Positions 1 through 6,146 of a stretch of 9,136 nt of DNA are shown here, piece after piece (position 1 is the stretch's first letter; the number at the start of each line of letters is the position of its first letter). The notes beneath the pieces are model-generated. The model made no database searches and was not told where the DNA came from. It saw only the letters and a program-made list of their open reading frames with translations. A program made the position numbers and the translations under genes. Source of the stretch: Desulfobacteraceae bacterium (GTDB taxonomy: Bacteria > Desulfobacterota > Desulfobacteria > Desulfobacterales > JAUWMJ01); assembly GCA_030612225.1 (NCBI GenBank), contig JAUWOH010000106.1, positions 1 to 9,136 on the forward strand, given 5' to 3'.

Positions 1-44
1 GTATATGGAACTTTCTACTTAGCCATCGGTGATATTTTTTATGA
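1..44 (-). repeat. Shortened inverted copy of the pre-oppF intergenic repeat, cut by window edge
   Basis: Bases 1-23 are the exact reverse complement of 6032-6054. Bases 24-44 match the reverse complement of 5985-6005 at 19 of 21 positions. The copy before oppF has 26 extra bases (6006-6031) between these two blocks, so this left copy looks internally deleted, or the other one inserted. Similarity stops near base 44, which corresponds to the outer end of the element before oppF. The rest of this copy, if present, lies beyond the left edge of the window. The function is unknown; it looks like a dispersed intergenic repeat and carries no gene. Confidence 0.8.
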
Positions 45-268
45 GTTCATCAATTATTTATTTTCTTATAAAAGGTTTTAATTTCGTGTTTTCGTGATTG
101 TTTTTAAATTTTTCCACAGAAAACTCAAAATATGTAATAAAGGAAATAAAAGCTTATCATCACTTGTCTTAACAGTCAAATTACAACCTTGCCTTGAAAA
201 GTAGCAGGTTGTGATGTATGCATAGCTTTACTTGAAAAAACTATCGGGTAATTCAGACGGGGAATTTA
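45..268. other. Non-coding leader upstream of yejB
   Basis: This AT-rich stretch holds no credible gene; the one short frame starting at 41 closes after 18 codons. A short direct repeat, TTTCGTG at 82-88 followed by TTTTCGTG at 89-96, is present. Further down there is an inverted repeat, ACAACCT at 183-189 and AGGTTGT at 206-212. A weak sigma-70-like pair is possible, with TTGAAA at 194-199 and TATGCA at 217-222 (17-base spacer). The -10 element is poor, so the promoter is only suggested. The yejB ribosome site GGGGAA is at 259-264. Confidence 0.5.
183..212. promoter_or_regulatory. Candidate operator-like inverted repeat upstream of yejB
   Basis: The 7-base arms ACAACCT (183-189) and AGGTTGT (206-212) are perfect and separated by 16 bases. 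The right arm lies between the weak -35-like TTGAAA (194-199) and -10-like TATGCA (217-222), where a repressor site could sit. Arms of this length can occur by chance in AT-rich DNA, and no regulator gene is visible in the window, so a regulatory role is inference only. Confidence 0.25.
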
Positions 269-1297
269 ATGACAGCTTATTTCATAAGGCGTTTGCTTTT
301 AGTTATACCGACATTTATAGGAATAACCATTATGGTGTTTACCATAACCCGGTTTGTTCCTGGCGGACCCATTGAACGTATCATCGCACAGGCCCAGCAG
401 ATGCCGGGCATTGAAGGTGGGAGAGCAGGAAGATCATCTGCCGAGCAGACTCAACCGCTTTCCGAAGAGCAGATTGAGGAACTGAAGAAATACTACGGTT
501 TCGACAAGCCTGTCCTTGTGAGCTATTTCCTCTGGCTGGGCAAGATACTTACCGGAGACCTGGGCACATCGACCCGTTATTACGATCCGGTGTGGAGCAT
601 GATAAGGGAACGGATTCCCATATCCCTTTATTTCGGAATACTATCTTTAATCCTGGTTTACGGGGTATGCATTCCGCTGGGCATTCTAAAGGCGATTAAG
701 CATAAAAGTTCTTTTGACAATTTTTCATCGGTTGTGGTTTTTACCGGTTATGCCATACCAGGCTGGGTTGCCGGTGTATTTATGCTGGTGTTGTTTGCCT
801 CACACTGGGAAATATTTCCTCTTGGAGGTCTTGTCAGCGATGATTTTGAAGACTTTACGCTGATTGGAAAAACTTTGGATATAGCCTGGCACACAGCGCT
901 TCCACTAATCGCATATGTGATCGGCTCGTTTACGGTGATGACCTTGTTGATGAAAAACACGCTTATGGATAACCTGGCTTCGGACTATGTGCGAACTGCC
1001 ATTGCAAAAGGCCTGCCCTTCAAAAAAGCCGTATTCAGGCATGCCCTTAGAAACAGTCTTATTCCCATAGCGACAAGTTTTGGAAACAATATATCAATTA
1101 TACTTTCCGGCTCATTTCTTATAGAAACTGTTTTTAATATCAACGGTATGGGGCTGCTTGGCTATGAATCGGTTGTTGAACGGGATTATCCGGTGGTGAT
1201 GGGAATTTTGGTGATATCATCGCTTCTTTTTATGATCGGAAACATTTTATCAGACATTTGTGTTGCCATTGTGGATCCCAGAGTAAAGTTTGAATAA
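269..1297 (+). CDS. yejB: YejB-type ABC importer permease
   Basis: Inner-membrane channel subunit of an oligopeptide-type (BPD_transp_1) ABC importer, 342 residues, the usual size for YejB. The N-terminus has a basic start (YFIRRLLL) leading into a membrane segment at about 9-28. This is followed by FVPGGPIERIIAQ (29-41), the YejB-type version of the DppB/OppB N-terminal motif, and a hydrophilic stretch with GFDKP (77-81). Further membrane segments are at about 117-139, 154-176, 207-227 and 306-335. The cytoplasmic EAA loop at about 239-265 (AIAKG then RHALRNSLIP) is the ATPase docking site. The ATG start follows GGGGAA at 259-264 with good spacing. It should pair with the YejE-type permease that follows. 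The substrate cannot be read from the sequence; short peptides are the family norm. Confidence 0.93.
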   Translation: MTAYFIRRLLLVIPTFIGITIMVFTITRFVPGGPIERIIAQAQQMPGIEGGRAGRSSAEQTQPLSEEQIEELKKYYGFDKPVLVSYFLWLGKILTGDLGTSTRYYDPVWSMIRERIPISLYFGILSLILVYGVCIPLGILKAIKHKSSFDNFSSVVVFTGYAIPGWVAGVFMLVLFASHWEIFPLGGLVSDDFEDFTLIGKTLDIAWHTALPLIAYVIGSFTVMTLLMKNTLMDNLASDYVRTAIAKGLPFKKAVFRHALRNSLIPIATSFGNNISIILSGSFLIETVFNINGMGLLGYESVVERDYPVVMGILVISSLLFMIGNILSDICVAIVDPRVKFE

Positions 1298-1306
1298 ATG
1301 TAACTC

Positions 1307-1406
1307 AGGTTCAAAGTTCCAAGGTTCACTGTTCAGGGTTAGAAAGCGATGAAGATTGAACGGCCGCGAACTATGCAACCAACTGTGAACCGTGAACTGT
1401 GAACCT
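1307..1406. repeat. GTTCA-type long inverted repeat between yejB and yejE
   Basis: The left arm (1307-1340) has TTCA/TTCC units spaced 7-8 bases apart: TTCAAAG, TTCCAAGG, TTCACTG, TTCAGGG. The right arm (1377-1406) carries the complementary form, GTGAACCGTGAACTGTGAAC. Aligned as inverted repeats, the blocks AGGTTCA, AGTTC, GGTTCAC, GTT and GGTT match, with small indels between. In RNA this would form an imperfect stem of about 30 bases closing a roughly 36-base loop. No run of T follows, so it is not a typical terminator. It fills almost the whole 135-base gap. The unit is related to the tandem octamers before oppD. Confidence 0.7.
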
Positions 1407-1432
1407 AACAACCTGATTGGTTACGAATAAAT

Positions 1433-2479
1433 ATGATGAAACTCAATCCTTTAACAATAAAAAAAATCAGGCGTTTCAAATCAATAAAGAGGGGATACTA
1501 TTCCTTTATTATTTTCGCTGTTATGATCTTTGTTTCTATTTTTGCCGAAATGCTCATAAACAATCGTGCGGTTATCGTACACTACGAAGGCAAATTCTAT
1601 TTACCAACGTATACACAAATGATCCCAGGAGCAACATTCGGTCTAAGCTACAGATACGAGACAAATTACCGGCAGCTTGCCGAAATGTTTCGGGCCGAAG
1701 ACAAAGGAAACTGGGTCTTGATGCCTATGGTGCCTTATAATGCTTACGAAAATGATCTGAGGAAAGACGAATTCCCACCGTTTCCTCCGTCCACAAAAGA
1801 GAAACACTATATAGGCACAGATGCAGTAGGCAGGGACATTGTTGCAAGGCTTGTCTATGGATTCAGGATTGCAATTTTCTTCTCTCTTTTGCTGTTGCTG
1901 GTCAATTATGCTATTGGCGTCAGTATCGGAAGCGCAATGGGATTTTGGGGCGGTAAATTCGATTTGATTTTCCAACGAATAATCGAAATCTGGTCAAACG
2001 TACCATTTTTATATGTGATCATTATCATTTCTTCCATCATGGTCCCGAATTTTATAATGCTTATATTAATCATGGCCTTTTTCGGTTGGATCGGAATCAC
2101 CTGGACCATGCGAACCGTTACCTACAAAGAAAGAGAGAGGGAATATGTGCTTGCTGCAAGAGCCCTGGGTGCTTCCAACCTTAGGATAATATTCAAGCAC
2201 ATCATCCCCAATACTATTGCGATCATTGTGACTTTTGCCCCGTTTGCGGTTTCAGGTGGAATCGTTGCGCTGACCTCTTTAGATTATCTCGGCTTCGGAC
2301 TACCCCCACCAACACCCAGCTGGGGTGAGCTTCTGCAACAGGGCTGGAATAACCTGGATGCCTGGTGGATTTCCGGTTCAGTCGTTGTTGCAATGATTGT
2401 TACACTGATAACCGTGACTTTTACAGGAGAGGCTGTCAGGGAGGCCTTTGATCCAAAGCTGCATACGACCTATGAGTAG
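1433..2479 (+). CDS. yejE: YejE-type ABC importer permease
   Basis: Second inner-membrane channel subunit, 348 residues. The N-terminus (LNPLTIKKIRRFKSIKRGYYS, residues 4-24, then a membrane segment to about 43) and the following VIVHYEGKFYLPTY (48-60) are diagnostic of YejE rather than generic DppC/OppC. These precede an extended periplasmic region of roughly 85 residues before the conserved GTDAVGRDIVARLVYG (128-143). More membrane segments follow at about 145-170, 190-225, 262-285 and 313-332. The EAA loop at 237-260 (EYVLAARALG, then HIIPN) contacts the ATPase. LDYLGFGLPPPTPSWGELLQQG (283-304) and the C-terminal GEAVREAFDP (332-341) are further family signatures. ATG at 1433 is directly followed by a second in-frame ATG at 1436; neither has a strong Shine-Dalgarno, so the exact start is uncertain by one codon. 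Confidence 0.94.
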   Translation: MMKLNPLTIKKIRRFKSIKRGYYSFIIFAVMIFVSIFAEMLINNRAVIVHYEGKFYLPTYTQMIPGATFGLSYRYETNYRQLAEMFRAEDKGNWVLMPMVPYNAYENDLRKDEFPPFPPSTKEKHYIGTDAVGRDIVARLVYGFRIAIFFSLLLLLVNYAIGVSIGSAMGFWGGKFDLIFQRIIEIWSNVPFLYVIIIISSIMVPNFIMLILIMAFFGWIGITWTMRTVTYKEREREYVLAARALGASNLRIIFKHIIPNTIAIIVTFAPFAVSGGIVALTSLDYLGFGLPPPTPSWGELLQQGWNNLDAWWISGSVVVAMIVTLITVTFTGEAVREAFDPKLHTTYE

Positions 2480-2498
2480 AAAAACAACAAACTAAAAA

Positions 2499-2523
2499 AG
2501 GCAGAAGGCACAGAGGCAGAAGG
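2499..2523. repeat. Purine-rich direct repeat (AGGCAGAAGG, period 15)
   Basis: AGGCAGAAGG occurs at 2499-2508 and again at 2514-2523. It sits inside an almost pure-purine tract that continues as GGCGGAAGGAAGAA to about 2536. It starts about 20 bases after the yejE stop codon. It may be a decayed tandem repeat. No function is evident. Confidence 0.5.
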
Positions 2524-2634
2524 GCGGAAGGAAGAATTCCGATTCCTGTATTTTGAATTTTAAACACCTTTCTTTAAATGTTAACTGGTTTTTTAATGAT
2601 AAAAATCAAGTTTACGAGTTTGTTTTGAACCGCA

Positions 2635-2751
2635 GAATATCGAACAAGGAATAATGAATGTCGAAGTAAGGTATTTTGCCATTTTTAATATTTAAAAGAT
2701 AGAGCGTAGCGATTCCACACTTCGTCATTCGAAATTCCTTGTTCGATATTC
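2635..2751. repeat. Palindromic intergenic element with 18-bp perfect arms
   Basis: GAATATCGAACAAGGAAT at 2635-2652 is perfectly inverted as ATTCCTTGTTCGATATTC at 2734-2751. The similarity continues inward: 2653-2667 matches the reverse complement of 2719-2733 at 11 of 15 positions, giving arms of 33 bases with 29 matches. The 51-base centre (2668-2718) contains GAGCGTAGCGATTCC. It resembles a small non-autonomous terminal-inverted-repeat element or a REP-like repeat. The weak minus-strand frame across it is best explained by the repeat itself. No target-site duplication is obvious by eye. Confidence 0.85.
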
Positions 2752-2921
2752 GATATTTAAATAGTTGTATCTCGAATTTGCAATATTGAAGTGGTATACC
2801 TTTTAAATAATCTAAATCATATACTATTGATATGATATGCAATTAATTTTAGTTTGAAATGTTGCAAAGCGGCATAACATAGCTTTTTATAAGACCATCA
2901 AAGTTGGAGATATATTAAATA

Positions 2922-4838
2922 ATGAAGGATAAAAGCAACAGGAAACCACCGAAACTCATTTCAGTCTATGCAATCTTTATGCTTTTGCCGGTTATGTTAA
3001 TGTTTGCGTGCAAAGATAAGAGTAGTGAAGCAACAAGTTTAGCCGAAGACGGTTCCGGCGATAAAGCTTATGTATTCAAAGCTGAAATCTCGACAAATCC
3101 TATCCCCGCTGATCTGAAATGGCTTACAAATGATTCAGATCCAATCTTTGCATCACCTGAGGCAAAAAAAGGGGGAGCCCTGAATTCATGGGTATTGAGT
3201 TTTCCGCTGACCTTCCGTGTTGTGGGACCTGATTCAAACAGTAGTTTCAGAAGTGCGATTCTCGGCAATCAGTTATCTTTAATTGGAATCCATCCCAATA
3301 CAGAGAATATTGTTCCGGAGCTTGCAACTCACTGGGCTTATGGCAAAGATAAAAAAACCATGTACTTCAAACTCAATGAAAAAGCTCGCTGGTCGGACGG
3401 TATACAGGTAACGGCCCATGATTTTGCCTATACCCTGAAATTGATGCGTTCAAAGCATATCATTGCACCATGGTATAATGATTATTATTCCAAAGAAATA
3501 GACAAGGTGATCGTTTATGAAGATCGTACTCTGGCAGTGGTCAGTACAAAGGCCCAGCCGGACCTGCATTTAAAATTAGGAATCAGTCCCACACCAAGGC
3601 ATTTTTATGGTGAACTGGGTGAAGATTTTGTCAGAAGATACAACTGGAAAATTGCGCCCAATACAGGCCCTTATCAGATTTACGATTTCAAAAAAGGAAA
3701 GTACATAAAATTCAAGCGGAAAAAGAACTGGTGGGCTAAGGACCTTCGCTATTTCAAAAACCGTTTTAATGTGGACAGGGTGGTCTTTAAAGTGGTTAGA
3801 GATATTAATATTATTTGGGAGTATTTTAAAAAAGCCAGGGTGGATGTTTTTCCTATCACCATGCCCAGATACTGGCATGTCAAAACTAAAACTTCCGTAG
3901 TGGAAAACGGTTATGTACACAAAATATGGTTCTTTAACAATACCCAGCAGTCAGCCCAGGGGATGTGGCTCAATCAGGACCGCGATATTTTTAAGGACAG
4001 AAATGTTCGTTACGCCTTTGCTCACGCCATGAATATCCAAAAGGTAATCGAAAAAGTGCTTAGAAACGATTATTTCAGACTTCAGCACGGCTTTGTGGGA
4101 TACGGCAGGTATTCCAATAAGACCATTCGTGCCAGGCGGTTCGATCTGGACAAAGTCGATTATAATATGAATGAAGCAGGGTGGAAGCGAGGCTCCGATG
4201 GTATCTGGGAAAAAAACGGCAGGCGCTTTTCAGTTGAAGTGAGCTACAGCCAGGACGCTCATACACCTCGTCTGGTTGTGCTTAAGGAGGAGGCCAAAAA
4301 AGCCGGCATTGAACTAAGAATTCAAAAGCTGGACCCTTCTGCTGCTTATAAAAAAGTACTAGAGAAAAAACATGATGTGGCATGGTCCGGATGGAGCACC
4401 TCTTTACGTCCACAATATTGGGAACACTTTCACTCTACAAACGCACACAAGCCCCAGACAAACAACATTACAAATACTGACGATCCTGAGATGGACAAAT
4501 TGATAGACGCATATCGCAATTCTTTGGATGAGGAAGAGAGAATAAACCTCTCAGTTAAAATCCAGGAAAAAATCCATGAAATTGGCGCATTTATTCCAAC
4601 CTTCATGGTTCCCTATGTCCGTGAGGCATACTGGCGGTGGTGGCAGCTCCCAAAAGTTCCAGGCACAAAACATTCAGACAGTCTTTTTGATCCATTTTCA
4701 AGTAGTACAGGAGGGCTTTTCTGGTATGACAAAAAGCTGTATGAGGAGACTAAAAAGGCGATGAAAAAGAAAAGGGCGTTTCCCCCGGTGACCTTTATAG
4801 ATAAAACATATGGATCATCTTCAAAAGAGTTGAAGTGA
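2922..4838 (+). CDS. yejA: YejA-type extracellular solute-binding lipoprotein
   Basis: Substrate-capturing component of the importer, 638 residues, SBP_bac_5 (peptide-binding cluster C) family. The basic N-terminus is followed by a hydrophobic segment (about 12-28) ending LMFAC, so Cys30 is a plausible lipidation site: a lipoprotein anchored outside the inner membrane. Family signs in order are NIVPELATHWAYG (about 129-141), LNEKARWSDG followed by DFAYTLKLMRS, NTGPYQIYDF, the YejA-like FKRKKNWWAKDLRYFKNRFNVDRVVFKVVRD, and WLNQDRDIFKDRNVRYAFAHAMN. The C-terminus has a lysine-rich tail. GGAGA at 2906-2910 supports the ATG. The length is about that of other YejA-type proteins and longer than DppA/OppA (about 535-545). 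The ligand is unknown; peptides are the best guess. In the classical yej operon the binding-protein gene comes first; here it is third. Confidence 0.9.
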   Translation: MKDKSNRKPPKLISVYAIFMLLPVMLMFACKDKSSEATSLAEDGSGDKAYVFKAEISTNPIPADLKWLTNDSDPIFASPEAKKGGALNSWVLSFPLTFRVVGPDSNSSFRSAILGNQLSLIGIHPNTENIVPELATHWAYGKDKKTMYFKLNEKARWSDGIQVTAHDFAYTLKLMRSKHIIAPWYNDYYSKEIDKVIVYEDRTLAVVSTKAQPDLHLKLGISPTPRHFYGELGEDFVRRYNWKIAPNTGPYQIYDFKKGKYIKFKRKKNWWAKDLRYFKNRFNVDRVVFKVVRDINIIWEYFKKARVDVFPITMPRYWHVKTKTSVVENGYVHKIWFFNNTQQSAQGMWLNQDRDIFKDRNVRYAFAHAMNIQKVIEKVLRNDYFRLQHGFVGYGRYSNKTIRARRFDLDKVDYNMNEAGWKRGSDGIWEKNGRRFSVEVSYSQDAHTPRLVVLKEEAKKAGIELRIQKLDPSAAYKKVLEKKHDVAWSGWSTSLRPQYWEHFHSTNAHKPQTNNITNTDDPEMDKLIDAYRNSLDEEERINLSVKIQEKIHEIGAFIPTFMVPYVREAYWRWWQLPKVPGTKHSDSLFDPFSSSTGGLFWYDKKLYEETKKAMKKKRAFPPVTFIDKTYGSSSKELK

Positions 4839-4842
4839 TCCT

Positions 4843-4874
4843 AAGGGGCCAAGGGGTCAAGGATTCAAGGGTTC
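4843..4874. repeat. Four tandem octamers (AAGG-N-N-Y-C) between binding-protein and oppD genes
   Basis: Four head-to-tail 8-base units run without gaps: AAGGGGCC (4843-4850), AAGGGGTC (4851-4858), AAGGATTC (4859-4866) and AAGGGTTC (4867-4874), followed by a partial AAG. The stretch starts 5 bases after the stop codon and ends about 20 bases before the oppD ribosome site. The TTCAAGG form resembles the TTCCAAGG unit in the yejB-yejE gap. Confidence 0.8.
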
Positions 4875-4893
4875 AAGTGAAATAAATTATCCG

Positions 4894-4909
4894 AAAGGAA
4901 TTTTAGTTG
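4894..4909 (+). promoter_or_regulatory. Shine-Dalgarno that fixes a TTG start for oppD
   Basis: AAAGGAA at 4894-4900 lies 6 bases before TTG at 4907. No in-frame ATG occurs until residue 57, beyond the Walker A motif, so TTG is the only start that keeps the ATPase intact. Confidence 0.85.
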
Positions 4910-5881
4910 AACAAACAAGTAATCTTAAAGATTAAAAACCTTGTCACAGCTTTTGATACTGAAGAGGGGCGGATTCGAGCGGTTGAAAATGTCAGTTTCG
5001 AAGTAAAGAAGGGGCAGACTCTGGGGATTGTCGGGGAATCCGGGTGTGGGAAAAGTGTAACAGCTCTTTCTATCATGAGGCTTTTGCCAAAACCCATCGG
5101 TATGATTGAGGGAGGGAAAATCCTTTTTCATGATAAGGACATTGTCACACTTCCTGCAGAGAAAATGCATGAAATACGAGGGTATGGCATTTCCATGATT
5201 TTTCAGGAACCCATGACTGCGTTGAACCCGGTGCACAAAATCGGTAAGCAGATTGGGGAAGTTTTTCAGCTCCATTTTCCAGATATGAACGATAAAGAGA
5301 TCCGGAAGAAATCAGTTGAAATGCTCCAAAAAGTGGGTATTCCTGAGCCAATACAGCGGATGGAGGAATATCCGCATAAGATCTCAGGAGGCATGCGCCA
5401 GCGGGTTATGATTGCAATGGCTTTTGCAGGCGAACCGGATATCCTGATTGCAGATGAACCTACAACAGCCCTTGATGTGACCATACAGGCACAGATTTTG
5501 AAATTGATGGAAGCTTTGCAGCGCGAAACCGGCATGGCCATCATTTTCATTACACATGCACTCGGGGTTATCGCTGAAATCTGTGATGATGTAATGGTAA
5601 TGTATGCCGGTACAGTAGCAGAAAAAGCTCCGGTGGAAGAACTCTTTAAGAATCCTAAACATCCTTACAGCATAGGTTTACTCTCATCGATTCCGAGACT
5701 TGAAAATGAAAGAAAAGTCAGGTTGAAAACAATTAAAGGTATGGTACCGAGTCTTTACGAATTACCCAAAGGGTGCCGATTCCAAAACAGATGCCCAAAG
5801 GCCATGCCGTGTTGCGAAATCGAACCACCGGTACTGAAATCGGTAGGTGAGGACCATTTTGTGAGTTGTTTCCTTTATTGA
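4907..5881 (+). CDS. oppD: OppD/DppD-type ABC importer ATP-binding protein
   Basis: One of two cytoplasmic ATPases energising the importer, 324 residues, usual for DppD/OppD. Walker A GESGCGKS is at 43-50, the Q-loop glutamine at 100 (FQEPMTALNP), the signature ISGGMRQR at 159-166, Walker B with D-loop ILIADEPTTALD at 179-190 (catalytic Glu184), and the H-loop His at 217. The C-terminal oligopeptide-transporter extension (GCRFQNRCP from 289) has cysteines at 290, 296, 303 and 321, the pattern linked to an iron-sulfur cluster in DppD-like proteins; Cys302 is extra. The H-loop reads THALGV where family members usually have THDLGV. Translation starts at TTG. A perfect 10-bp palindrome overlaps the stop codon. 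The symbol denotes subfamily; in fused Yej systems this is the N-terminal half of YejF. Confidence 0.93.
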   Translation: MNKQVILKIKNLVTAFDTEEGRIRAVENVSFEVKKGQTLGIVGESGCGKSVTALSIMRLLPKPIGMIEGGKILFHDKDIVTLPAEKMHEIRGYGISMIFQEPMTALNPVHKIGKQIGEVFQLHFPDMNDKEIRKKSVEMLQKVGIPEPIQRMEEYPHKISGGMRQRVMIAMAFAGEPDILIADEPTTALDVTIQAQILKLMEALQRETGMAIIFITHALGVIAEICDDVMVMYAGTVAEKAPVEELFKNPKHPYSIGLLSSIPRLENERKVRLKTIKGMVPSLYELPKGCRFQNRCPKAMPCCEIEPPVLKSVGEDHFVSCFLY

Positions 5882-5907
5882 TGAATTCGTAAAAAGTCGA
5901 ATTCATC
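5880..5907. repeat. Perfect 10-bp palindrome overlapping the oppD stop codon
   Basis: GATGAATTCG (5880-5889) and CGAATTCATC (5898-5907) are perfect inverted arms around the 8-base loop TAAAAAGT. The stop codon TGA (5879-5881) overlaps the left arm. It could act as a transcript-end hairpin, but the stem is AT-rich and only a scattered T-rich stretch (about 5911-5935) follows, so it is not a confident terminator. The loop and flanks contain CGTAAAAAGT, the core seen again at 5986. Confidence 0.75.
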
Positions 5908-5909
5908 AG

Positions 5910-5981
5910 GTTTTAGGTGTTAAGTTTTATGTTTTGGGTTAATATAAATGGCCGTTTTATCAAATGCTTAATACTTAAAAC
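5910..5981. repeat. Imperfect inverted repeat GTTTTAGGTGTTAAG / CTTAATACTTAAAAC
   Basis: The left arm at 5910-5924 matches the reverse complement of 5967-5981 at 13 of 15 positions, and both mismatches are purine transitions that still allow G-U pairing on one strand. The 42-base spacer is AT-rich. It lies directly between the stop-codon palindrome and the 186-base element. Confidence 0.6.
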
Positions 5982-6055
5982 GTTTCGTAAAAAGTATCAC
6001 CGATGGTGCCCGCAGGAAATGCCCTTGGGGTGCTAAGTAGAAAGTTCCATATACC

Positions 6056-6074
6056 CCCGCTAAAAATCAGCGGG
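6056..6074. repeat. Short GC-rich hairpin CCCGCT / AGCGGG
   Basis: Perfect 6-base arms at 6056-6061 and 6069-6074 surround the 7-base loop AAAAATC. ATAAAAAGG follows rather than a run of T on the + strand, so it is not a + strand terminator. It sits just inside the 186-base element, beside the end of the 23-base block shared with the left edge. Confidence 0.6.
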
Positions 6075-6084
6075 ATAAAAAGGC

Positions 6085-6146
6085 GCAGAGGTATTTCAGG
6101 GACGAGGCAATACATGTAGTATGCCGAGTTCCTGAAAAACCGCTGC
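6085..6146. repeat. Long imperfect hairpin upstream of oppF
   Basis: Bases 6085-6113 can pair with 6119-6146 around a 5-base loop (ATGTA). About 23 of 29 aligned positions match, with one bulged base and the longest uninterrupted block being CCTGAAA/TTTCAGG. The outer part, 6085-6100 against 6131-6146, matches at 14 of 16. If transcribed in an oppD-oppF message it would be a stable stem ending about 50 bases before the oppF start. Confidence 0.7.

Larger units (their letters stand above)
2480..2921. other. 442-base intergenic region between yejE and the binding-protein gene
   Basis: I find no supportable gene here. It begins with a purine-rich tract containing a direct repeat (2499-2523), then AT-rich sequence, then a large palindromic repeat (2635-2751), then about 170 AT-rich bases. 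A promoter for the binding-protein gene could lie in this last part. A weak pair is TTGAAG (2786-2791) with TAATCT (2808-2813), 16 bases apart, but both boxes are poor matches. The ribosome site for the next gene is GGAGA at 2906-2910. The length of the gap makes independent transcription of the binding protein plausible. Confidence 0.5.

Noticed and set aside
1298..1432. CRISPR-like array from the evenly spaced GTTCA units
   Set aside because: The units are only 7-8 bases apart with no spacers and form an inverted repeat, so this is a simple-sequence tract and not an array.
1417..1740. 107-codon plus-strand frame overlapping the yejE start
   Set aside because: It overlaps yejE in another frame. 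The yejE frame has clear family motifs from its first residues, and this one resembles nothing.
2612..2842. Minus-strand 76-codon open frame in the yejE-binding-protein gap
   Set aside because: It runs straight through the palindromic repeat, is rich in Ile, Phe, Tyr and Lys as expected of AT-rich non-coding DNA, and shows no recognisable domain.
2862..2893. Promoter pair TTGCAA and TATAAG before the binding-protein gene
   Set aside because: The spacer is 20 bases, too long for a normal sigma-70 promoter.
4925..5662. Several minus-strand frames of 64-116 codons under oppD
   Set aside because: They lie opposite a well-supported ATPase gene and show no family motifs, so they are shadows of its codon pattern.
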